40,503 nt of DNA, taken from positions 1 through 40,503 of the forward strand of contig JAIXOX010000089.1 of the NCBI GenBank assembly GCA_027486555.1, written 5' to 3'. The translations under genes and the position numbers were made by a program. This stretch comes from Comamonadaceae bacterium. Its GTDB lineage: Bacteria > Pseudomonadota > Gammaproteobacteria > Burkholderiales > Burkholderiaceae_C. Of this stretch, positions 34,918 to 40,503 are shown one piece after another; within the stretch, counting starts at the first letter, position 1; every line of letters begins with the position of its first letter. A model generated the notes under the pieces. It did no database searches, was not told where the DNA came from, and saw nothing but the letters and a program-made list of their open reading frames with translations.

Positions 34918-36297
34918 TCAAGCCGCAGGCACGCGCATCTGCAAAAAAGCCCACAAGTCACCGACAGAGCCGCTTTGGGGCATGGCCAAAATGTGATCCA
35001 CCAAGGCCTGGGCCGTCTCGGTTTGCCATCCACTGGCCAGCAGCAAAGTGCGGGCTTTGTCGGTGACCTGCTCCGGGCGCAAGGGATTTTCAGGGTCGCC
35101 CAGCACGCTGCTTACTTCGCTCACCCAGGTTTGACCATCGGTTAACAGCGCGTGCAGCTTGGCCCCAAACCTTTGCGGGTAAGCCTGATCTTGGGCCGCT
35201 CCACTACTCAGCAACATGCGTTCGCGCAAACGGGCGCAGGTGGGCTCTGTCAGCGCTTCGGGTGTGGTGGCTGGCAGCCCAAAACTGCCGTGGCACAAGG
35301 ACCAAGCCACGCCATGCTGAAGGCTGAATTTGCCCTGCAAGGGTGTTTGGGGGGAAGGCTGGTCTGCAAACGACAAGGCCACGGCATAGGTTTCGAGGTG
35401 CAAATGCGCAATGCGTTCTGGTGAAAGGCCTTGCGCGTGCAGCTTCAGGGCGCATTCGATGGCCGGGTGCACATGCCTGCAAGCGGGCCATGGCTTGAAA
35501 CTGACCTCGTGCAAACGCCAAGGTGCCTTGTGCGCCCCTTGCAGCAAAGACTGGGCGCCTTGCGTGTCCAGTGGCCCGCCTGTGGCCTTTAGCCAACCCA
35601 AAGGCCCTTCCAAAATGGACAAAGGTCCGGTCATGTCGGCCGCCGCCATGTCGGCTGCAACCAAACCGGCTTGTGCGCTGTGACCGGTGGCCATTTGTTT
35701 GGCCAAACCCGGCTCGAGGCGACACTGCCAGACACCGGCCGACTGCATGCCCGCCAGGGCCAAAGCGTGTTGTGCCTGCGTGGCGTCCAGGCCCAACAAG
35801 CGGGCACAGGCCATGGCGCTGGCAAACACACCCGTTGTGGCGGTGCTGTACCACTGCGCGTAATGGCTGGGGCCACTGAGCAGGCCCAACAAAATGCCGG
35901 TTTCATAGCCGACCACCAGCGCATCCAGCAGGGCCTGTGGACTGGCGTTTTCTCGTTGTGCCATGGCCAGCACCGCAGGCACAACCGTGTCACCCGGGTG
36001 GACCACGGCCTCACGGTGCACATCGTCCAATTCATGGCAGCTGCCCAATGAGCCATTCCATCGGGCCGCCTCGGCGGCCATCAAACCGCTGTGACCACAA
36101 ACCCAAATGGGGCCGTGCGCTTGCTTGTTGGCCCACCGCTGCAGCACTGCACCCAGCTCGGTGGTCTGACCCAAATGCGCGCAGCCCATCCAGTCGATCA
36201 GGTGCAAGGCAGCGCGGTGGCGATCGAGCTCGCCCACGGGTTTGCTCAAGGCCTCAAGCAGCCATGCGCTCCAGGGTGTGGGGCTGGGGTGGCCCAT
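34918..36297 (-). CDS. MmgE/PrpD family protein
   Basis: A 459-residue member of the 2-methylcitrate dehydratase (PrpD)/MmgE family. The diagnostic stretch SCHELDDVHREAVVHPGD (about residues 85-102) includes the conserved Asp/His region, and MATGHSAQAGLVAADMA together with FKPWPACRHVHPAIECAL further match the family. Known members dehydrate 2-methylcitrate or related hydroxy-acids; others act on itaconate-like or cyclic substrates. No prpB or prpC is nearby, so a role outside the methylcitrate cycle is likely. Its start shares one base with the stop of the upstream enoyl-CoA hydratase gene (TGATG), so the two are coupled. Confidence 0.86.
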   Translation of the reverse strand: MGHPSPTPWSAWLLEALSKPVGELDRHRAALHLIDWMGCAHLGQTTELGAVLQRWANKQAHGPIWVCGHSGLMAAEAARWNGSLGSCHELDDVHREAVVHPGDTVVPAVLAMAQRENASPQALLDALVVGYETGILLGLLSGPSHYAQWYSTATTGVFASAMACARLLGLDATQAQHALALAGMQSAGVWQCRLEPGLAKQMATGHSAQAGLVAADMAAADMTGPLSILEGPLGWLKATGGPLDTQGAQSLLQGAHKAPWRLHEVSFKPWPACRHVHPAIECALKLHAQGLSPERIAHLHLETYAVALSFADQPSPQTPLQGKFSLQHGVAWSLCHGSFGLPATTPEALTEPTCARLRERMLLSSGAAQDQAYPQRFGAKLHALLTDGQTWVSEVSSVLGDPENPLRPEQVTDKARTLLLASGWQTETAQALVDHILAMPQSGSVGDLWAFLQMRVPAA

Positions 36298-37103
36298 CAG
36301 CAGCCCTTGAAAACGGGAGGTCTTTTTTCGTTGAAGGCCAGCACACCTTCATGCCGGTCTTCGGTGTCCACCAACTGGTTGTAGGCTTCCACTTCAAACC
36401 TGTAAGCCGTGCGCAACTCCATCTGCCCGCCGTAGCGGATGGCTTTTTTCACTTGGCGAATGGACAAGGGGGCGTTGCGGGCCAGGGTTTGTGCCGTGCG
36501 CAGGGCTTCGCCAAGCAGTTGATCGGAGGGCAGGGTGTGATTTAGCAAGCCCCAGTCGAGTGCCTGCTCTGCGGTGAAAGGCTTGCCGGTCAGCATCAGT
36601 TCTTTGGCGCGGCGCTCACCGATGGCGCGGGGCAGGTTTTGCGTGCCCCCCATGCCGGGCATGATGCCCAGCGTCACCTCGGGCAGGGCAAAGCGCACAT
36701 GCTCGCTGGCGTACATGAAGTCGCAGCACAAGGCCATTTCCAGGCCCCCGCCGTAGGCATGACCATTGATGGCCGCCAACACCGGCAAGGGCAAATCCAC
36801 CAAGGCCCAGGACATGCGCTCAAACACCTCATGCTGCTGTGTCCATTGCGCACGCGTCATGCCCTTGCGCTCTTTCAGGTCACCGCCTGCGCAAAAAATA
36901 TGGCTTCCCGCACCGGTCAAGATCACGCAGCGCACGCCTTGTGCATCCCGGCTCAGTGCCAGCCACAGGTCCAGCAACTCCTGGCCCATGCGGGTGTTGA
37001 TGGCGTTGCCCACTTCCGGACGGTTCAAGGTCACTTGCAACACACCCTCGGCAGGGTGGTGCAACAACAAGGTGTCGCGGGGGGCTGAGAGGTCCATGGT
37101 CAT
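36297..37103 (-). CDS. Enoyl-CoA hydratase/isomerase family protein
   Basis: A 268-residue crotonase-fold enzyme. The oxyanion-hole region AGGDLKERKGMT and both catalytic glutamates are in place: E122 in GGGLEMAL and E142 in FALPEVTLGIMPGMGGTQ. This predicts true hydratase activity on an enoyl-CoA. The start at 37103 (MTMDLSAPRD) is 45 nt after the stop of the upstream SDR gene; an open frame to 37226 would overlap that gene. It lies between an SDR and an MmgE/PrpD gene, as expected for a CoA-dependent degradation route, although no CoA ligase is in view. Confidence 0.9.
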   Translation of the reverse strand: MTMDLSAPRDTLLLHHPAEGVLQVTLNRPEVGNAINTRMGQELLDLWLALSRDAQGVRCVILTGAGSHIFCAGGDLKERKGMTRAQWTQQHEVFERMSWALVDLPLPVLAAINGHAYGGGLEMALCCDFMYASEHVRFALPEVTLGIMPGMGGTQNLPRAIGERRAKELMLTGKPFTAEQALDWGLLNHTLPSDQLLGEALRTAQTLARNAPLSIRQVKKAIRYGGQMELRTAYRFEVEAYNQLVDTEDRHEGVLAFNEKRPPVFKGC

Positions 37104-37147
37104 GGGAGCGTGGCTGGGGGGCAGTTGATGGGGTGCAGTTTTTGCGC

Positions 37148-37924
37148 TCAATTGGGGGCGAACTGCTGCCCGCCATCGACATGCAGCACCGTGCCGCTCA
37201 GGTAGCCGCAAACCGGCGAGGCGCACAGCACGGCCAGTCGGGCAATCTCATCGGGCTCGGCCAAACGGCCAAAGGGCAATTTCTGTGTCATCTCCTGCCA
37301 GCGCGAGGCATCGCCCAGCTTGCTGGCCGCTTGTTGTTTGAGTACGCCTTCGATGCGGTCGCTGCGGGTGGGCGAGGGGTTGATGCCGAACACGCGCACG
37401 CCCTTGCGCACGCTGCCTGCGCCAACGCCTTGGGTGAATGAGATCAGTGCCCCATTGGCCGCCGAGCCGCAGATGTATTCGTAGCGCGGTGCAGCCCCGG
37501 CCATGCCGATGATGTTGCAAATCACGCCATGGCCGCGTGACTCCATGGCCCCCAGATACAGCCGGGTGAGGTTGATGTAGCTGAACAGTTTGAGCTCCCA
37601 GGCCCCGCGCCAAGCGTCTTCGGGGATGTCGTGGATGCTGCCGCCGGGAATGGCGCCGGCGTTGTTGACCAGGATGTCTGCTTGAGGAAACAGATTGAAC
37701 AAAGCGCGGTCCGAGCCGGGCTGCGACAAATCGATTTCAGCAATGGCGGGAGCGGCTAAGCCCTCATGGGCAAAGGCCGCCAGGGCGGCATCCAGGTTGC
37801 TGCGTTGGCGCGAGACCAGCACGGGCTTCGCGCCTTCGCGGGCAAAGTTCAGCGCAATGGCCAAGCCAATGCCTTTGGAGCCACCGGTCACGATGACTTG
37901 TTTGTGTTCGAGTTCGAGGTTCAT
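37148..37924 (-). CDS. SDR-family protein with atypical active site
   Basis: A 258-residue short-chain dehydrogenase/reductase fold. The cofactor loop TGGSKGIG (13-20), NNAGAIPGG (about 87) and the C-terminal YLSGTVLHVDGGQQ are standard. The catalytic Ser-Tyr-Lys set is not. No Ser lies between residues 131 and 149, and Y150 is followed by ICGS, giving Ser154 where Lys is expected (YxxxK becomes YxxxS). The residue 189-191 region has SPTRSDRIEG instead of the usual PGxxxT. It may bind NAD(P) and act by a different mechanism or not be an oxidoreductase. It belongs to the minus-strand catabolic operon. Confidence 0.85.
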   Translation of the reverse strand: MNLELEHKQVIVTGGSKGIGLAIALNFAREGAKPVLVSRQRSNLDAALAAFAHEGLAAPAIAEIDLSQPGSDRALFNLFPQADILVNNAGAIPGGSIHDIPEDAWRGAWELKLFSYINLTRLYLGAMESRGHGVICNIIGMAGAAPRYEYICGSAANGALISFTQGVGAGSVRKGVRVFGINPSPTRSDRIEGVLKQQAASKLGDASRWQEMTQKLPFGRLAEPDEIARLAVLCASPVCGYLSGTVLHVDGGQQFAPN

Positions 37925-38014
37925 GCGTAAGGCCTGCCAAGGGGCCAGTCATTGGACTTGCCCGGGGTTTGGAGAGATCAAGGGGGTGCTTGCGGGCGCA
38001 CAGTGCAAATCCGA

Positions 38015-38899
38015 TCAAGGACCTGGCGGCGGCACTTGCGCGGTGTACCAGTCGGCAATCTGCCCGCCGTTCATGAAGCACACCTGAGGTGACTTCATCA
38101 GCAAGTCCAGCATGCGCTCGAAGCTGGCAAAGCGGTGCGGCACACCGATCAGGTGCGGGTGAAGGCCAATGGCCAGCACGCGGGGGTGCGTGGTCGCTTC
38201 GCGCTCAAACAAGGCCAGCGTGCGTGCCAGGCGTTCGTACATGTCGTCGCTGGTGTGTTTCTCGATGGCGTAAACAATCGAGTCGTTGATTTCCAGGTTG
38301 TAGGGCAGGGCCAGCAAAGGGCCGTTGCGCGTTTGCATCCAACTGGGCACATCGTCCACCACCCAGTCAAAAACGTATTCCACGCCTTGCTTTTTCAGCA
38401 ACTCGGGGGTGTCGTGTGTTTCGCGCAGACCGGGGCTGAGCCAGCCTCGGGGGCGTTGGCCCGTGAAGCGCTCGATCATGTCCAGGCTCATGGCGATCAA
38501 CGATTCTTCGGACTCGCCCTGGTTGTGGTTCAGGCTTTTCTGGTGCACGCCATGGCCAATGAACTCCCAGCCTGCGTCGTGCATGGCTTGCGCTGCGTGA
38601 GGGTAAGCGTTGATGACCCCGGCGTTGAAGCTGGTGGAGGCGGGCAGGCCACGGTCTTGGATGGCCCGCAAGATGCGCGGCAGACCGGCCCGCATGCCGT
38701 AGTCGGCCCAGCTGAAGTTGGGCACGTCGGGCACCGTCTCTTTGCCGTGTGGCGGTGTGATGATGGTGCGCGGCATGCTCGACTCGAACTGCCAATGCTC
38801 CACGTTCACCACCAAGTGCACCATGATGGCGCCCTCAGGCGCGGCCTTGAGAGCCGGACCATCGTTGGAGAAGCGGTAGGGAATGCGGGGGTTGGCCAT
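38015..38899 (-). CDS. Polysaccharide deacetylase family protein (PuuE/allantoinase-like)
   Basis: A 294-residue NodB-homology hydrolase. Features are VHLVVNVEHWQFESSMPR near the N-terminus, FNAGVINAYPHAAQAM, GWEFIGHGVHQKSLNH, PRGWLSPGLRETHDTPELL, DWVVDDVPSW and LAIGLHPHLIGVPHRF. The last motif and the lack of a signal peptide resemble the cytoplasmic PuuE allantoinase/cyclic-amidase branch rather than cell-wall deacetylases. The start at 38899 is one base after the ABC ATPase stop (TGA-C-ATG), tight coupling that ties this enzyme to the transported substrate. An in-frame ATG at 38944 would overlap the ATPase gene. The substrate is unknown. Confidence 0.85.
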   Translation of the reverse strand: MANPRIPYRFSNDGPALKAAPEGAIMVHLVVNVEHWQFESSMPRTIITPPHGKETVPDVPNFSWADYGMRAGLPRILRAIQDRGLPASTSFNAGVINAYPHAAQAMHDAGWEFIGHGVHQKSLNHNQGESEESLIAMSLDMIERFTGQRPRGWLSPGLRETHDTPELLKKQGVEYVFDWVVDDVPSWMQTRNGPLLALPYNLEINDSIVYAIEKHTSDDMYERLARTLALFEREATTHPRVLAIGLHPHLIGVPHRFASFERMLDLLMKSPQVCFMNGGQIADWYTAQVPPPGP

Positions 38900-38900
38900 G

Positions 38901-39650
38901 TCAGTGTCGAATGAGGTTGAGGATGTCGAGCTTGAGCGCAGCAAAGGTTTCGCTGGCCGTGTCGGCCACAGTGCGTGGTCGCGCCAGCGGCACGGTGATC
39001 TTGGTCTGAATGCGACCCGGGCGGGCCGACATCACGTAAATCGTGCTGGCCAAAAAGATCGCCTCGTCGATGTCGTGTGTGACAAAGATGATGGTGGGTT
39101 TGAGCTGTTGCCACACCGTGAGCAGCAGCTCTTGCATGGTCAGACGGGTTTGTGCATCCAGTGCACCAAAGGGTTCGTCCATCAGCAACACGCGTGAGCC
39201 CAGCGTCAGGATGCGGGCAATGCCCACGCGCTGGCGCATGCCGCCCGACAACTGCACCGGCAAGTGGTTCTTGAAATCGCTCAGGCCCACGATCTTGATC
39301 ATTTCATGGGCGCGGTCTTCGTACTCGCTGCGCGCCATGCCCTGCACTTTGGGGCCGAAAATCACGTTTTCCCAAACGGTCAGCCAAGGGAACAGCGCCG
39401 CCTCTTGAAAAACCACGCCACGGTCAGGTCCCGGTGCATTGACAACGCCACCATTGACCAACAACTGGCCCGCTGTGGGCTGCTCAAAACCGGCAATCAG
39501 GTTGAGCAAAGTGGATTTGCCGCAGCCCGAAGGCCCGAGCAAAGCCACCAGCTCACCCGGAGCCACTTGCAGGTTGATGTCTTCCAGCGCCTTGACGGGT
39601 GTGGCACCCGGGTAGGTCTTGTAAAGGTTTTGAATTGAAATATCGGACAT
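38901..39650 (-). CDS. ABC transporter ATP-binding protein (SsuB/TauB type)
   Basis: A 249-residue ATPase of the nitrate/sulfonate/taurine import group. Walker A is GPSGCGKSTLLNL (about residue 39 on), the Q-loop is in VVFQEAALFPWLTVWENV, the signature is LSGGMRQRVGIAR, Walker B is VLLMDEPFGALDAQTR and the switch His is in FVTHDIDEAIFL. FPWLTVWENV and SARPGRI are typical of SsuB/TauB/ThiZ-like proteins. It energises the permease encoded 8 nt upstream and is coupled to the deacetylase downstream. Substrates in this group include sulfonates, nitrate, pyrimidine precursors and aromatic acids. Confidence 0.93.
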   Translation of the reverse strand: MSDISIQNLYKTYPGATPVKALEDINLQVAPGELVALLGPSGCGKSTLLNLIAGFEQPTAGQLLVNGGVVNAPGPDRGVVFQEAALFPWLTVWENVIFGPKVQGMARSEYEDRAHEMIKIVGLSDFKNHLPVQLSGGMRQRVGIARILTLGSRVLLMDEPFGALDAQTRLTMQELLLTVWQQLKPTIIFVTHDIDEAIFLASTIYVMSARPGRIQTKITVPLARPRTVADTASETFAALKLDILNLIRH

Positions 39651-39658
39651 GTTGTTTC

Positions 39659-40465
39659 TTAATGGCTTTGCAGCATGCGCCAGACCAAAACCCTGCTTTC
39701 AATGAAAACGATCAGGCGATCACTTAAAAAACCCATGATGCCAATCGACACCATGTCGGCCAGCACAATGTCCATGCGACCCACGTAGTAAGCGTCCCAC
39801 AGCACATAACCCAGCCCCGACTTGACGGCCACCATCTCGGAGACGATCACCGCCGTCCAGGAAATGCCCAGGCCAATGCGCAAGCCGGTGAAGATGGAGG
39901 GCATGGCCGCGGGCAGCACCACCCGATACAGCAGCTGCTTGCGGCTCGCACCCATCATGAGCGCAGCGCGCACCAGGTTGCGTTCGACATCGCGCGCACC
40001 TTGCGTGGTGTTGACCACAATCGCGTAGAAGCCGCCCAAAAAAATCAGGAAGATGGCCCCCATGTCCCGAATGCCAAACAACGCAATCGAAAATGGCAAC
40101 CATGCCGTGATCGGGATGGGCCGCAAGCTCTGGATCAGCGGGTCAAACAGTTGCTGAACCAAACGGCTCCAGCCAATCAGCAAACCCAAGGGCACGCCAA
40201 TCAGAGCCGCCAGGAAAAAGCCCTGCGCCACCCGCATCGAAGAGTACTGGACGTTGGAGACCCAAGAGCCCAGGTAAGGGTTCAGGCCCATGCCGGGTGA
40301 GCCGAAAATCCAGCCGTGCCAGCCTTCCAAAACAAGCATGGGCGTGGGCAGGATGCCGGCCATGCCGGGCCGACTGCCGGCGATCTGCCAGATGACCAGA
40401 ACCACCGCTGGCACCAACATGCCAAGCACTGTCCGACGAAGGGTATCGAGAGAAGCGTTTGCCAT
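39659..40465 (-). CDS. ABC transporter permease (SsuC/TauC type)
   Basis: A 268-residue inner-membrane permease with six predicted membrane segments. The EAA loop that contacts the ATPase is ALMMGASRKQLLYRVVLP, followed by AAMPSIFTGLRIGLGISW. Both are typical of the SsuC/TauC branch. It follows a probable substrate-binding protein gene (16 nt away) and precedes the ATPase gene, so it is part of a complete importer. Confidence 0.92.
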   Translation of the reverse strand: MANASLDTLRRTVLGMLVPAVVLVIWQIAGSRPGMAGILPTPMLVLEGWHGWIFGSPGMGLNPYLGSWVSNVQYSSMRVAQGFFLAALIGVPLGLLIGWSRLVQQLFDPLIQSLRPIPITAWLPFSIALFGIRDMGAIFLIFLGGFYAIVVNTTQGARDVERNLVRAALMMGASRKQLLYRVVLPAAMPSIFTGLRIGLGISWTAVIVSEMVAVKSGLGYVLWDAYYVGRMDIVLADMVSIGIMGFLSDRLIVFIESRVLVWRMLQSH

Positions 40466-40480
40466 GGAGGTGCTGCCTGC

Positions 40481-40503
40481 TTACTTCTTGAGTTCAACAA
40501 CCA
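40481..40503 (-). CDS. C-terminal tail of a probable ABC substrate-binding protein (partial)
   Basis: Only the last six codons and the TAA stop are inside the window (residues VVELKK). The call as a substrate-binding protein rests on position: it is the gene immediately upstream of an SsuC-type permease, where the periplasmic binding protein usually lies. The sequence itself is too short to identify. Confidence 0.45.

Noticed and set aside
1..40503. Defence systems, prophage, integrative elements or CRISPR arrays
   Set aside because: No integrase other than XerC, no transposase, no phage or toxin-antitoxin gene and no regularly spaced repeat array was seen. The 10-bp AGTG series is too short for a CRISPR.

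Overview
The window reads as chromosomal DNA of a betaproteobacterium of the order Burkholderiales, most likely family Comamonadaceae (Limnohabitans/Rhodoferax-like). This rests on protein resemblance and gene order (dapF-DUF484-xerC, COG0523-dksA, a complete mraZ-to-ftsZ dcw cluster followed by lpxC). It is inference: no 16S or other phylogenetic marker was compared. Coding sequence is GC-rich and very compact. No tRNA, rRNA, CRISPR array, insertion sequence, phage gene or integration scar was seen.

Region 1 (1-3689, +): a stand-alone ethanolamine module with permease Eat and both subunits of the adenosylcobalamin-dependent ethanolamine ammonia-lyase (EutB, EutC). No microcompartment shell genes and no EutA reactivase lie in view. 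Region 2 (3709-8206): cysteine synthase (-), the RNase P RNA gene rnpB (+) with a promoter and a hairpin terminator, then three minus-strand genes. These are an IscR-like Rrf2 regulator with no cysteine at all, an S4/RsuA-family protein that has lost the pseudouridine synthase active-site motifs, and a NUDIX plus metallo-beta-lactamase fusion.

Region 3 (8257-13426, +): dapF, a DUF484 protein, xerC, a COG0523 GTPase with a duplicated His-rich metal-binding segment, and a DksA homologue with a long Ala/Lys-rich N-terminus and a zinc finger reduced to one cysteine. A strong terminator follows. Region 4 (13427-31396, +): an AT-rich promoter region with four 10-bp-spaced AGTG repeats (a likely MraZ operator), then mraZ-rsmH-ftsL-ftsI-murE-murF-mraY-murD-ftsW-murG-murC-ddl-ftsQ-ftsA-ftsZ. 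Most junctions are 4-bp start/stop overlaps, and a strong terminator follows ftsZ. DapF makes meso-diaminopimelate and MurE carries the DNPR motif of meso-diaminopimelate-adding enzymes, so the two regions agree on peptidoglycan chemistry. Two tiny ORFs fill the only gaps, between ftsQ and ftsA and between ftsA and ftsZ. lpxC follows as a separate unit.

Region 5 (32446-40503): a REP-like inverted repeat, an EamA transporter and an amidase on +, converging on a minus-strand operon. In transcription order that operon holds the tail of a probable substrate-binding protein, an ABC permease, an ABC ATPase, a polysaccharide-deacetylase/PuuE-like hydrolase, an SDR protein with an atypical active site, an enoyl-CoA hydratase and an MmgE/PrpD protein. 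It looks like an uptake-and-degradation pathway for an unidentified small molecule and is the best candidate here for an undescribed system. The most distinctive single-gene observations are the degenerate or pseudo-enzyme forms (cysteine-less IscR-like protein, S4/RsuA-like protein, SDR), the acidic insertion in MurD and the small coupled ORF before ftsZ.
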